A DNA stretch of 64,000 bases, taken from contig CALKRW010000062.1 in the NCBI GenBank assembly GCA_937989585.1, positions 45,551 through 109,550 on the forward strand, given 5' to 3'. The first letter of the stretch is position 1. Each line of letters begins with the position of its first letter. Position numbers and translations under genes: made by a program. Below, piece after piece: positions 44,935-54,349 of the stretch. The notes below the pieces were generated by a model. It did not search any database. It was not told the DNA's origin and saw only the letters and a list, made by a program, of their open reading frames with translations. This DNA comes from an uncultured Porphyromonadaceae bacterium (GTDB taxonomy: Bacteria > Bacteroidota > Bacteroidia > Bacteroidales > Muribaculaceae).

Positions 44935-45441
44935 CTATTCGCGGTATGAAGGCTGTGTCTGGGCAATTCGGGTTCCGGTTCCCTCAGGCATGTCAGATGG
45001 CTCTGCCACGACATTGACAATATACGAAAGGACAGCGGTGGCGAGAGATTTGTCTTCAGCCAGTACCGGAGTTACAATCTGAAGGACATATTCGCCGGGA
45101 ACTGTACCGAACTCCTTGCCGTCTGCACCGGTGCCGAAGCGTTCGGTCGCAATGCCAAAACCATAAGGCGCGATACCATTGGTGCCGAGACGGTACCCAT
45201 TCCAGAAATAGGTAGCCATAGTGATGGCTGCTTTCTTGCCGGCCTCGTTGTTAGTGATGTTTACGGATTCGATAATCAGAGAATCACCTGAAACGAGGTA
45301 TATTTCGCCATCATAGTTCAGGGCTGAACCACCCAGGGTTATGTTCATGGATACATCGGGGGTGTCATCATCGTCGCTACATGACACAAATCCGGCCGCC
45401 ATAAGCGGCAGCGCAAACAATAAATAGAGAAACTTTTTCAT
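44935..45441 (-). CDS. Hypothetical lipoprotein, DUF4625-like
   Basis: This 168-aa lipoprotein starts at the ATG read from 45441, at MKKFLYLLFALPLMAAGFVSC, with the lipobox Cys21 followed by SDDDDTP. The remainder is beta-rich (ITLGGSALNYDGEIYLVSGDSLIIESV) and resembles Ig-like or DUF4625-like lipoproteins of Bacteroidetes. Function unknown. It is monocistronic, between the strong terminator and the divergent GNAT gene. Confidence 0.65.
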   Translation of the reverse strand: MKKFLYLLFALPLMAAGFVSCSDDDDTPDVSMNITLGGSALNYDGEIYLVSGDSLIIESVNITNNEAGKKAAITMATYFWNGYRLGTNGIAPYGFGIATERFGTGADGKEFGTVPGEYVLQIVTPVLAEDKSLATAVLSYIVNVVAEPSDMPEGTGTRIAQTQPSYRE

Positions 45442-45678
45442 AATGTTAGGACAATGTGTTAGACATAATATTTTTTGATAATTTATACTTCTAACACCCA
45501 CGTCATCGTAAAAGTTCTTAGATAGTGGAAATTACATGTCATGGATACGCGATAAGCGTATTGTATGAAATGCATGACGCAAAAGCGCGCTGTATACTTC
45601 CGCCGGCAGGAATTCATCGGAGAGTGAAATATGCTCAGAACTTTGGGAGCCTGATTTTGTTATGAAGGTAGAAATATT

Positions 45679-46734
45679 ATGGAAAAGAAAGAAACTATTG
45701 AGAAGATGTGGTATGAGAATCCGGCCAAAGGTCGCGAATGGTACCAATGGTTCTTCGATAATGTATATGAGGATGACGAGGCCATGCTGCTTGTGAAGAA
45801 TGGCTCTCCGGTTAGTTCGATGCTGCTGCAGAAGTATGTTTTCCGTTACTGTGGTCGCGACTTGTCCTGTGCCTATATAGCAGGCGCTACCACCCCGCGT
45901 CAGCTTAGGGCACGTGGCTATATGTCGGAACTGATGCGTCAGGCCGTAGGCGAATGCTATGCTCGTGGCGAGGTCTTTGCCTCTTTGATACCTGCCCATG
46001 ATTCGCTGTACTTTTATTACGACCGTTTTGGTTTCGCCACTGTTGTCTACGTCGATGTCGAGCGGTACACATCCCTGCATGAATTTACCGACAGCGGTGG
46101 ATTTTCTGCCGTAGACGTTGATTATGAAATTTTGCACTATCTTGAGACCCTCAGGGATGCTTCAATAATACATACTCCGGCACAGTGGAAACATATTATG
46201 GACAACCTTTCGCTCTGCGGCGGATATGCCTGTGCTGTGGCGGATGCCGCAGGACTGCCTGCTGCGTTGGCTGTGGCATCTGAACATGGGGGCGAGATTA
46301 TAGTAAGATTTCTTGCCTGTCCTGAAGGATCTACTTCTCCGGCAGCGGATAAGGTTCTGTCGATGGTACGTGAGCATTTTGGCAAAAAGCCATTTGAGGT
46401 CTGGGCATCGCCGGGCATGGTGCCGACAAATCCCCGTCTTCGCGCACGCGGAATGATGCGCATAATTGACGCCCAGGCGGTTTTTTCGGCGCTGGCAGAG
46501 GCCAATCCGTCAATGCAGCAGGTCATCGCGCTCCACGATCCTTTGATAACTGCGAACAACGGGTACTATATTATACGTGGTGGAGAATGCCGTATGACGG
46601 ATTCCACAATGAGGCCTGTCACACTCAACGTGGATATATCCACAATGACGTCGATATTGTTTTCCTCTCCTCAGATCGGATCGGTTTTCGGAATTTCATC
46701 CTGTCGGCCGTCGCTTGACCTTATGCTGGACTAA
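45679..46734 (+). CDS. GNAT-family N-acetyltransferase (Eis-like architecture)
   Basis: This 351-aa protein has an N-terminal GNAT domain with the acetyl-CoA motif TTPRQLRARGYMSELMRQAVGE (R/Q-x2-G-x-G/A type, near 75-95) and HDSLYFYYDRFGF. A second domain without GNAT motifs follows (about 150-350). That two-domain layout resembles Eis/enhanced-intracellular-survival acetyltransferases, including the C-terminal sterol-carrier-like part. Substrate unknown, possibly amines or antibiotics. Its stop codon overlaps the convergent ClC stop by 4 nt. Confidence 0.8.
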   Translation: MEKKETIEKMWYENPAKGREWYQWFFDNVYEDDEAMLLVKNGSPVSSMLLQKYVFRYCGRDLSCAYIAGATTPRQLRARGYMSELMRQAVGECYARGEVFASLIPAHDSLYFYYDRFGFATVVYVDVERYTSLHEFTDSGGFSAVDVDYEILHYLETLRDASIIHTPAQWKHIMDNLSLCGGYACAVADAAGLPAALAVASEHGGEIIVRFLACPEGSTSPAADKVLSMVREHFGKKPFEVWASPGMVPTNPRLRARGMMRIIDAQAVFSALAEANPSMQQVIALHDPLITANNGYYIIRGGECRMTDSTMRPVTLNVDISTMTSILFSSPQIGSVFGISSCRPSLDLMLD

Positions 46735-48536
46735 TCCTCGCAATAGTGGCGCAGGACACGCCTGTACGAGTTGAAAATCTTTGATTTGGAAACAAAACCC
46801 ACGTATCGGCCTTCACTTACTACGGGGAGGTTCCATGCTCCGCTGTCATCGAACGCTTTCATCACCATGTCCATTGAGTCGGACAACTCAAGGACCGCTG
46901 GAGGCGAAGTCATGAAATTTCCTACATACATTTTTTTATACAGGTCCGGCCTGAACATTATGTTGCGGATGTCGTCAAGAAGGACAACGCCCACCAGTTT
47001 GTTATCGCCGTCAAGTACAGGAAATAGATTACGGTGCGAGCGCGAGATGGTATCCACCATCTGTTTTAGGTTCATGTCTGCTGTCACAGGTAGAAAGTCG
47101 TTCTCGATAACATTGTTTATTTTCAGCAGGGTCAGTACGGCTTTGTCTTTGTGATGTGTAAGCAGGTCTCCTCTCTGTGCGAGGCGCATCGTATAAATGG
47201 AATAAGGCTCGAAAATCTTGATTGTTCCGTATGATACAGTCGAGACTATCAGCAGTGGCAGGAAGAGCATATAGCCGCCTGTGAGTTCGGCGGTGAGGAA
47301 GATGGCCATCAGGGGAGCATGCATGACACCTGACATAACTCCGGCCATGCCTATAAGAGCGAAGTTCTTGGTCGAAACTTCGGTGAATCCCAGCAGATTG
47401 ACCACATAGGCAAAGAGAAAGCCTGTCATGCATCCGACATATAGCGATGGCGCGAATGTTCCGCCTACGCCTCCGCCTCCGTTGGTGGCGGATGTGGCGA
47501 ACGCCTTTGTAAGGATAATCACACCGATGAACAGAATTATGAACCATACCTGTGATCCCTCGCCATAGAACATTGAGCCATTGACTATAGACGACGTGTC
47601 ACCGTTCAGCAGACCCACAATCGAGCCGTATCCCTCGCCGTATAGAGGCGGGAAAAGGAATACCAGCAGAGAAAGTATCGAACATCCTGTAAGTGTCTTG
47701 GCTGACTGGCACTTCATGCGCGAGAAAAAATTTTCCATCATGTTCATCACGCGCGTGAAGTACAGCGATACCAGTCCGCAAAGCACACCGAGTATCAGCG
47801 CGAAAGGGATTTTCGCGGCATAGAACGACTCGCTTTGTGCGAAAAAGAACTCGAAATCATAGCCGGTGTACACATATGCTATTGTGGTCGAAGTGATGGA
47901 GGCGATCAACAGGGGCATGATGGATACAGTCGTGAGGTCTATCATAAGCACCTCGAGTGTGAACAGCATTCCCGCTATGGGCGCCTTGAAGATTCCGGCT
48001 ATGCCTGCTGCCGCACCGCAACCGACCAGAAGCATTAGGTTTCGGGGTGACATCCTGAACAACTGGCCTATATTCGATCCTATGGCCGCTCCGGTATATA
48101 CGATAGGTCCTTCTGCGCCTACAGATCCGCCGAAACCGATTGTTATTGAGGACGAGACAACCGAAGTGTACATGTTGTGCCTTTTAAGGCGGCTTTTGTT
48201 GCGTGAAATCGAATAAAGCACCTTTGTCACGCCGTGCGAAATGTTGTCGCGGACGAAATACTTGACGTACAGCATTGTGAGGATCACGCCTATGGCCGGA
48301 AGAAGAATGTACAGGATATTCCCCCGATTCAGGTCAATGTGGGAGGTCAGCGTCTGCGATATCAGTGAAATCAGATATTTTAGGGTTATAGCGGCCAGGC
48401 CTCCGAACAGTCCTACTGCCAGAGCCAGGATGATGACCAGTGTCCTTTCCTTGAGATGGCGTTCGCGCCATAGCAGGAATTTCCCGAAGAGCGAGCCTGC
48501 GTCTCGTTCGGGTTGCTTTTGCGCTTTCATTGCCAT
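46731..48536 (-). CDS. ClC-family chloride channel/antiporter with C-terminal CBS pair
   Basis: This 601-aa protein has ~10-12 TM helices and the selectivity motif GFGGSVGAEGP near residue 134, plus GGGGVGGTFAPSL near 350, both diagnostic for ClC. Two CBS domains fill residues ~455-585 (FLPVTADMNLKQMVDTI and MTSPPAVLELSDSMDMVMKAF). These usually bind adenine nucleotides and regulate transport. The second in-frame ATG (48530) could also start it. It is downstream of the phosphotransferase and Sua5 genes on the same strand. Confidence 0.92.
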   Translation of the reverse strand: MAMKAQKQPERDAGSLFGKFLLWRERHLKERTLVIILALAVGLFGGLAAITLKYLISLISQTLTSHIDLNRGNILYILLPAIGVILTMLYVKYFVRDNISHGVTKVLYSISRNKSRLKRHNMYTSVVSSSITIGFGGSVGAEGPIVYTGAAIGSNIGQLFRMSPRNLMLLVGCGAAAGIAGIFKAPIAGMLFTLEVLMIDLTTVSIMPLLIASITSTTIAYVYTGYDFEFFFAQSESFYAAKIPFALILGVLCGLVSLYFTRVMNMMENFFSRMKCQSAKTLTGCSILSLLVFLFPPLYGEGYGSIVGLLNGDTSSIVNGSMFYGEGSQVWFIILFIGVIILTKAFATSATNGGGGVGGTFAPSLYVGCMTGFLFAYVVNLLGFTEVSTKNFALIGMAGVMSGVMHAPLMAIFLTAELTGGYMLFLPLLIVSTVSYGTIKIFEPYSIYTMRLAQRGDLLTHHKDKAVLTLLKINNVIENDFLPVTADMNLKQMVDTISRSHRNLFPVLDGDNKLVGVVLLDDIRNIMFRPDLYKKMYVGNFMTSPPAVLELSDSMDMVMKAFDDSGAWNLPVVSEGRYVGFVSKSKIFNSYRRVLRHYCED

Positions 48537-48605
48537 TATGATATATTGTTTTTGGTTGAATTCATTTGTAATTTTCTTTTTACCGTTTTCACGGAATGAG
48601 GATGT

Positions 48606-50030
48606 CTACATGCCTTTGCCTTTAAATACCGTGTTTATGGTGTAATATAGAATTTTCAGGTCAACGCCAAGTGACACGTTCTCCATATATATAAGGTCAT
48701 AGCGCAGGCGTTCTATCATCTGGTCTATATTCGATGCGTAGCCAAAGCGGACCATGCCCCATGATGTGATTCCGGGACGTACCTGATGGATGAGATTATA
48801 ATATGGTGCGCGGGCCACAATTTGTCGGATGTAGTATTCGCGCTCGGGACGGGGACCGACCAGTGACATGTCGCCGCGGACAACATTCCAGAACTGAGGA
48901 AGTTCGTCAAGACGATATTTGCGAAGGAAGCGTCCCACGCGTGTTACGCGGGAATCGTCCGGCGATGTGAGTGCCGGCCCGTTTTCCTCAGCATCCATAC
49001 GCATTGTGCGGAACTTGTATATCTTGAATGGATGCTTGTGGTAGCCTATACGTTCCTGACTGTAGAATACCGGTCCCGGGCTGTCGCGGCGTATTGCCAC
49101 GGCAATCGCGGCATATACCGGAAGAAGCACCACGCATGTAACCGATGCGATTATTACATCGCTTATGCGTTTCAGGTTGGTTGTCGCTGCAGAGGTGTGG
49201 CATTGTGTAATGTCTATCAGGGGCTCGTTCGCTACATTCCCTATTCGGGGACGCATCACAATCAGGCCATACAGGTCGGGAGTGATGAAAATAGGCATGT
49301 CGAGTGTGAACAGCGAGTTGATGAGTTCACCGGTGTCGGGTGATTCACTGTTTTGAGACACAACCACAAGACGTCTGATTCCAAGTTTTTTGCAGGTCTC
49401 TCCGATATTGGATAGGGGAAAGACCGGGAATCCGTGAACTTCTTTAAGTTTTTTGTCATTTTTGATGTCGACAAGGCCCACCACATTGAAGCCTGCGCCA
49501 TAGTCGGTGGTGTTCAGTCGGTTGGCGAGGGCGATGGCTTTCTTGCCGGTGCCAATTACGAGGGTGGGGAACTGAAGCATGCGTTCTCGAATCAGGCGAA
49601 CTGTGCGCTGATTGATGATCATGCGCCCGATGAGCACCGGTACAAACAGCAAAGCCCAGAGTATAACTATGAGTTCGTATGATTCGATTCGGTCTGTTGT
49701 CGTGTCATTGATCATCGCCACGAAGAATATTATCAGTGTCCCTATGAACGAGACTCCTGCAGTGTTGGTGAACAGGTCGCCGCGCGATTTGTAGAATACC
49801 TCGTTGTAGAAACCGCTAATCCAGTAAAGTATGAGCATCATGAGCGGAAAGACAATCAGGCCTGCAACCACGGGTCCTGTCAAGAGGAACTCTCCCAAAG
49901 GAAGCGGATTGGAGTATTGTCCGCGCTGATAGTAGAAACGTACGATTACACACAGCAGCCAGCCTATGTTGAGGCACAGGTAGTCGCTGAGGATGTATTT
50001 CAGCCGCTGTCGTGTAACGTTTATACGCAT
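48606..50030 (-). CDS. Undecaprenyl-phosphate sugar phosphotransferase (WcaJ/WbaP type)
   Basis: This 474-aa membrane enzyme has four to five N-terminal TM helices, a cytosolic Rossmann-like middle domain (VGLVDIKNDKKLKEVHGFPVF), and the C-terminal catalytic domain with SPGPVFYSQERIGYHKHPFKIYKFRTM and ELPQFWNVVRGDMSLVGPRP. The pattern is that of polyisoprenyl-phosphate hexose-1-phosphate transferases, which start polysaccharide repeat units on undecaprenyl phosphate. It is the only such initiator in the window and lies 28 kb from the EPS locus. Sua5 is 29 nt upstream. Confidence 0.92.
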   Translation of the reverse strand: MRINVTRQRLKYILSDYLCLNIGWLLCVIVRFYYQRGQYSNPLPLGEFLLTGPVVAGLIVFPLMMLILYWISGFYNEVFYKSRGDLFTNTAGVSFIGTLIIFFVAMINDTTTDRIESYELIVILWALLFVPVLIGRMIINQRTVRLIRERMLQFPTLVIGTGKKAIALANRLNTTDYGAGFNVVGLVDIKNDKKLKEVHGFPVFPLSNIGETCKKLGIRRLVVVSQNSESPDTGELINSLFTLDMPIFITPDLYGLIVMRPRIGNVANEPLIDITQCHTSAATTNLKRISDVIIASVTCVVLLPVYAAIAVAIRRDSPGPVFYSQERIGYHKHPFKIYKFRTMRMDAEENGPALTSPDDSRVTRVGRFLRKYRLDELPQFWNVVRGDMSLVGPRPEREYYIRQIVARAPYYNLIHQVRPGITSWGMVRFGYASNIDQMIERLRYDLIYMENVSLGVDLKILYYTINTVFKGKGM

Positions 50031-50059
50031 TATGTGATGTTTTGTTGTCAGTTTGCAAT

Positions 50060-50656
50060 TCAGGGCCTCAGAACCTTGAAAGTCCCGTCCTCGCTCAGTC
50101 GCATCACAGACGATGGCTGGCCAGGAGTTCTGTCGTTACGTCGTGTGGCGCAGACATAGTCGACGGCATTGAGGATTTCGGGAGAGATTTCGGCGAAAGT
50201 CCTCGGAGTCGGCTCGCCGCTGATATTTGCGGATGTCGAGACTATAGGCGCACCTACTCGGCGACAGAGCCGCTGTGAGAAATCTTCTTTTGTCAGGCGT
50301 ACGCCTATGGTCCCGTCGATTCCCTTGAGTTCGGGGGCAACGCCAGTACCTTCGTCATAGACTATTGTCAGCGGCCGTTCGGAAAATTCTATCAGGTCGT
50401 ATGCGACGTCGGGAATGCCGCATACTGTACGTTCGAGCATGCCGAGGTCGCCGACAAGTGTTATCAAGGCTTTGTTGTCGACACGTTTCTTGATTTCATA
50501 TATGTGTTTTACGGCCTCGCTGTTACGGGCGTCGCAACCTATGCCCCAGACTGTGTCGGTTGGGTAAAGTATCACACCTCCGCGACGCATCACATCGGCG
50601 GCTCGGCGGATATCCTCTTCGGGTGAGAGGTCTTTGTTTTCTTCGATATTCTGCAT
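50060..50656 (-). CDS. Sua5/YciO/YrdC-family threonylcarbamoyl-AMP synthase
   Basis: This 198-aa protein makes threonylcarbamoyl-AMP for the t6A37 modification of tRNA. Motifs include LYPTDTVWGIGCDARN near 32-47, IYEIKKR (the KRxxK-type basic loop) and TIGVRLTKEDF, ISTSANISGEP. YciO-like paralogues share the fold but often lack activity; the KRVDNK motif favours a genuine TsaC/Sua5. It has its own upstream promoter and starts a run with the phosphotransferase and ClC. Confidence 0.88.
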   Translation of the reverse strand: MQNIEENKDLSPEEDIRRAADVMRRGGVILYPTDTVWGIGCDARNSEAVKHIYEIKKRVDNKALITLVGDLGMLERTVCGIPDVAYDLIEFSERPLTIVYDEGTGVAPELKGIDGTIGVRLTKEDFSQRLCRRVGAPIVSTSANISGEPTPRTFAEISPEILNAVDYVCATRRNDRTPGQPSSVMRLSEDGTFKVLRP

Positions 50657-51076
50657 AAATCGATTTTTCTCAGTCTACAAATTTAGGCAAAAGTTTGTCA
50701 ATAACAAAAAAATGATTTCACTTGGCGGTTTGGGGTTATGCAAATAAAAAATTTCGTAATGCAAATTTCTTATTCATGTATTTTAATGAATTGTTTAGCA
50801 ATGCTTTAATATATGATATTCCACTGCATGGTTCTATCTCAGTGTAATATTTATTTGTGAACCATTTCTCTTTTAATTAGTTTATATTTTATGAAAAACA
50901 CAAGAAGACAATGTATATGCTCCGAAGTTTAAAATGATTGGTAGAGTTTTATAAATATTTACCATACAATGAATTAATGTACTAATAAGATTTAAATTTC
51001 TACCTTGGGAGTAAACATTAAGCCATTTTCGTGGTCTTTTCTAACGAACATCCAAATAAATAAAATAAACAGAACA
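50657..51076. other. A/T-rich intergenic region between divergent genes
   Basis: These 420 nt are strongly A/T-rich. They include the leftward Sua5 promoter (50678-50708) and a presumed promoter for the Spy-like gene that I cannot place with confidence. No RNA or ORF is supported. Confidence 0.6.
50678..50708 (-). promoter_or_regulatory. Bacteroidetes promoter of the Sua5-phosphotransferase-ClC run
   Basis: On the minus strand, TTTG (50705-50708) and TAAATTTG (50678-50685) have a 19-nt spacer. The start codon is ~22 nt downstream. Confidence 0.65.
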
Positions 51077-51574
51077 ATGAAAAAGAAAATTTTAGCATTG
51101 GCTCTTGTAGCCGTTACTCTCGTTGCATTTTCCGGTTATGCTCAGAAACCCAATGATACAAAATGTACTGACAAGAAAGAATGTGTAAAAAAGGGTCCGA
51201 AGGTCTGCAAAGGTAAATGTTTGTTTGAGAATCTCAATCTGACAGATGCTCAGAAACAGCAGATTCAGGAACTTGACAGCATCACAAGGACTCAGCGTCG
51301 TGCCCAGATGCAGGCAAATAAGGCCGATAGGCAGAAAAATGACTCTGTTATGTCCGTAAAGATGCGTGCAGACCGTACAGCATATCTTCAGAATATGAAG
51401 GACATTCTTACCCCCTGGCAGTATCAGGCCTATCTTGAGAACTATTATCTTTCGGGTGGAGACAAGGGAAATCGTCCCGCATTCGACAGACCTAAGGCTC
51501 CTCATCAGAAAGATATGAAGGGTCGCGATAAGAAACATCGTGGTGAGCGCCGCCAGGAACGCAACCGTAAATAA
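51077..51574 (+). CDS. Spy/CpxP-like periplasmic protein with Cys-rich N-terminus
   Basis: This 165-aa protein starts at the ATG at 51077, with signal peptide MKKKILALALVAVTLVAFSGYA. It has helical LTxxQ motifs, NLTDAQKQQIQEL and LTPWQYQAYL, as in Spy/CpxP/zinc-resistance-associated proteins. Ahead of them, four cysteines are spaced CX5CX7CX3C (TDKKE, VKKGPKV, KGK between). The C-terminus is very basic (RDKKHRGERRQERNRK). It may be a periplasmic chaperone or metal-binding stress protein. It precedes rprX by 364 nt. Confidence 0.75.
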   Translation: MKKKILALALVAVTLVAFSGYAQKPNDTKCTDKKECVKKGPKVCKGKCLFENLNLTDAQKQQIQELDSITRTQRRAQMQANKADRQKNDSVMSVKMRADRTAYLQNMKDILTPWQYQAYLENYYLSGGDKGNRPAFDRPKAPHQKDMKGRDKKHRGERRQERNRK

Positions 51575-51629
51575 GTTTAATTTCCGATGGCAGATCAAAT
51601 GATATAAAGTCTCTCCTGAAATATTTCCG

Positions 51630-51684
51630 ACGACAGGCAATCCGGCGAAACATTGGTTTCGTATGATTGCCTGTCGTTTTTTTT
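51630..51684 (+). terminator. Rho-independent terminator after the Spy-like gene
   Basis: ACGACAGGCAATC (51630-51642) and GATTGCCTGTCGT (51665-51677) are perfect 13-bp arms. The loop has an inner CGAAAC/GTTTCG stem, and eight Ts follow (51677-51684). Confidence 0.92.
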
Positions 51685-51938
51685 ATGAATAATAATTTTG
51701 CATTTTCACATTTTTATGTTAATTTTACGCCGAAATGTTAAAATCAGGTTTCACTGTGCAAAGTTTGTCTTATAAACTTCTTCTTTTGAGACATATGCTA
51801 GCAGGACATTCCGTATTTTAAATTTTTACAACATTTTTAACTCCCATTTGTTAATATTACATAGTTGATAGAACCCGTAGAGACCAAATACTCTTGTTTA
51901 GCGTTGCCTGCGCGGATCTTTTCTTAAATATTCGGATA
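51685..51938. other. A/T-rich leader region of rprX
   Basis: After the terminator this stretch is A/T-rich, and I find no convincing full TTTG/TAnnTTTG promoter or open frame in it. Confidence 0.5.
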
Positions 51939-53477
51939 ATGAAAAAATATATAATCTGGTTGTTGACAATACTTATGGCGGTGACTTTCATCGGTTTGCT
52001 TTCCATGCAGATTGTCTATATGCGCAATATGGCGAAGATGCGCTACGAGCAGTTTTCTGAGGCTGTGAGGCAAAGCCTTTACGCCGTATCCGAGAAACTT
52101 GCCCACGATGAGACTCGCCGTTTCATAGAGGACGGTATCGACTCGTTGACGACATCTCCGGTTTATGCCCAGATTCTCGGTTCTCCCGCTCCGCATATAG
52201 ACGGAATGCGCTATACTTTGACCACCACTTCAGGCATAGAGGCTGACCTCGAGATCCGAGGCGGCTCTCCTGACATAAGGCAGATGCAGAGCATCGGGCA
52301 GACATCCTCGCCGGTGTCATATCAGGGTGTGAACACAACCTTTAAGCAGCGCCTAAGCCGCCGTGAGGATATGATCAACAATATCATCCTTGACATCATC
52401 GCCCAGTCGCAGATGACCCCGATTAACGAGCGTGCCGACTCCACTACGGTCCGCCGTTATCTGCAGGCAGAACTTGATACAATGGGTATCAAGAACATTC
52501 CCTTTGAGTTTGCTGTGGTCAACAGCGCCGGTGTGCCTGTCTATCATACCGCGGGCTTTTCCGCTGGCAACGATGATCCTGAGAATATGTTCATTCAGAT
52601 GCTTTTCCCTTTGGATACCTCTGGCAATGAATATTATCTCAAAGTCTATTTCCCGACAAAGAAGGATTTCATCTATTCATCGGTATCTTACATGATTCCG
52701 ACCTTCGCGTTCACTCTGATTCTGCTCGTGATATTTGTGTTCACGATCATCACGGCGTTCCGGCAGAAGAAGTTGACCGAAATGAAGAATGATTTCATCA
52801 ACAACATGACACATGAGTTCAAGACTCCCATATCGTCTATCTCGCTTGCTGCCCAGATGCTCAATGACCAGTCTGTCCGCAAGTCTCCCGCTATGCTTCA
52901 GCAGATATCAACCGTGATTTCCGATGAGACCAAGCGCCTGCGCTTCCAGGTGGAGAAACTTTTGCAGATGTCAATGTTCGAGAATAGCAAAGCCTCGCTT
53001 AAACTCACCGAGGTCGATGCCAATTCAGTCATATATAATATTGTCAATACTTTCAAACTCAAGGTTGAGAAATACGGCGGTCGTCTTGAGGCTAATCTGG
53101 ATGCCTTGAATGCACTTGTCGAGGTTGACGAGATGCACTTTACGAATGTCATATTCAACCTCATGGACAACGCGGTTAAATACCGTCGGGAGGATGAGCC
53201 CTTGCTTCTCAAGGTTTCTACACGCGATCTTTCCGGCGATCGTCTTGAGATTGTTGTCGAGGACAACGGCATTGGCATTTCTAAGGACGACCAGAAAAAA
53301 GTCTTTGATAAATTCTTCCGTGTCTCTACCGGAAACCGTCACGATGTCAAGGGTTTCGGTCTCGGATTGGCTTATGTGCGAAAGATGATACTGGAGATGG
53401 ACGGCGATATATCAGTCGAGAGCAAACTCGGCCATGGCACCCGGTTTATCATTGTGCTGCCTTTGAGCGAAAACTGA
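51939..53477 (+). CDS. rprX: Sensor histidine kinase, RprX-like
   Basis: This 512-aa kinase starts at ATG 51939 (MKKYIIWLLTILMAV), skipping an upstream in-frame codon. It has one N-terminal TM, a periplasmic domain (about 30-250) and a second TM (about 250-275). HisKA follows with NNMTHEFKTPISSISLAAQML (His near 292), then N-box NLMDNAVKYR, G1 VEDNGIGI and G2 GFGLGLAYV. Length and its adjacent OmpR-like partner resemble RprX of Bacteroides fragilis. The pair likely responds to envelope or redox stress; this identity is inferred. Confidence 0.82.
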   Translation: MKKYIIWLLTILMAVTFIGLLSMQIVYMRNMAKMRYEQFSEAVRQSLYAVSEKLAHDETRRFIEDGIDSLTTSPVYAQILGSPAPHIDGMRYTLTTTSGIEADLEIRGGSPDIRQMQSIGQTSSPVSYQGVNTTFKQRLSRREDMINNIILDIIAQSQMTPINERADSTTVRRYLQAELDTMGIKNIPFEFAVVNSAGVPVYHTAGFSAGNDDPENMFIQMLFPLDTSGNEYYLKVYFPTKKDFIYSSVSYMIPTFAFTLILLVIFVFTIITAFRQKKLTEMKNDFINNMTHEFKTPISSISLAAQMLNDQSVRKSPAMLQQISTVISDETKRLRFQVEKLLQMSMFENSKASLKLTEVDANSVIYNIVNTFKLKVEKYGGRLEANLDALNALVEVDEMHFTNVIFNLMDNAVKYRREDEPLLLKVSTRDLSGDRLEIVVEDNGIGISKDDQKKVFDKFFRVSTGNRHDVKGFGLGLAYVRKMILEMDGDISVESKLGHGTRFIIVLPLSEN

Positions 53478-53556
53478 CACATATGACGTGAAAAATTGAA
53501 TTAGAGAGAAAACAAAATAACATATAAATATAAACTCACATTAAAAAGTAAGAATT

Positions 53557-54264
53557 ATGGAAGAACGTACACGTATCCTTCTCTGCGAAGATGACGAGTC
53601 GTTGGGCATGTTGCTTCGCGAATACCTTCAGCAGAAAGGTTTCAGCGCCGATCTCTTTGCTGATGGCGAGAGCGGCTATAAGGCTTTCCTCAAAGGCAAG
53701 TACGACATTTGCGTGCTCGACGTCATGATGCCGAAGAAAGATGGCTTCGCCCTGGCTCAGGAAATTCGTAGCGTCAATTCTGAGGTCCCCATTATTTTCC
53801 TGACGGCAAAATCTCTCAAGGACGATATTCTTGAAGGCTTCAAGATTGGTGCGGACGACTATCTGACCAAGCCTTTCTCCATGGAGGAACTTGTATTCCG
53901 TCTCGAGGCTATTTTGCGCCGGGTCAAGGGTAAGAAAGGCAAGGAAATCACCATGTATCAGATTGGCAAGTTTACCTTCGATACCCAGAAACAGGTCCTG
54001 ATGATTGGTGACAAGATTACAAAACTTACCACCAAGGAGTCTGAACTTCTCGGCTTGCTCTGTGCTCATGTCAACGAGATTCTCGAGCGTAACTTCGCTC
54101 TTAAGACAATCTGGATTGATGACAACTACTTTAACGCCCGATCGATGGACGTCTACATCACCAAACTCCGCAAGCACCTTAAGGCCGACCCCTCCATCGA
54201 AATAATCAACATCCACGGCAAAGGCTACAAACTCATCGCTCCCGAAGCCGCCGAAGAGAACTGA
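53557..54264 (+). CDS. rprY: Response regulator, OmpR family, RprY-like
   Basis: This 235-aa regulator has a receiver domain (residues 1-125) with the phosphorylated Asp55 in DICVLDVMMPKKDG and Lys105 in DYLTKPFS. A winged-helix DNA-binding domain follows (about 135-230), ending HIKGKGYKL-like (NIHGKGYKLIAP). Both fit OmpR/PhoB regulators; with the kinase 79 nt upstream it is RprY-like. RprY of Bacteroidetes is linked to sodium pumping and oxidative stress in the literature. Confidence 0.87.
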   Translation: MEERTRILLCEDDESLGMLLREYLQQKGFSADLFADGESGYKAFLKGKYDICVLDVMMPKKDGFALAQEIRSVNSEVPIIFLTAKSLKDDILEGFKIGADDYLTKPFSMEELVFRLEAILRRVKGKKGKEITMYQIGKFTFDTQKQVLMIGDKITKLTTKESELLGLLCAHVNEILERNFALKTIWIDDNYFNARSMDVYITKLRKHLKADPSIEIINIHGKGYKLIAPEAAEEN

Positions 54265-54295
54265 TTCAATTGGAACTATAACTGGTATATATGTA

Positions 54296-54325
54296 ATGCG
54301 GTGTGGCGAAATCGTCACACCGCAT
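54296..54325. terminator. Hairpin between rprY and rfbA
   Basis: ATGCGGTGTG (54296-54305) and CACACCGCAT (54316-54325) pair perfectly, with further inner pairing. No long T run follows on either strand, so strength is uncertain. The flanking genes are convergent. Confidence 0.6.
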
Positions 54326-54349
54326 CATTCATATTATAGCGTCACGGGG

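Noticed and set aside
45532..46137. 201-aa minus-strand open frame
   Set aside because: Shadow of the GNAT gene on the opposite strand; no domain is recognisable.
53536..54318. 260-aa minus-strand open frame
   Set aside because: Antisense to rprY, which has complete receiver and DNA-binding domains.
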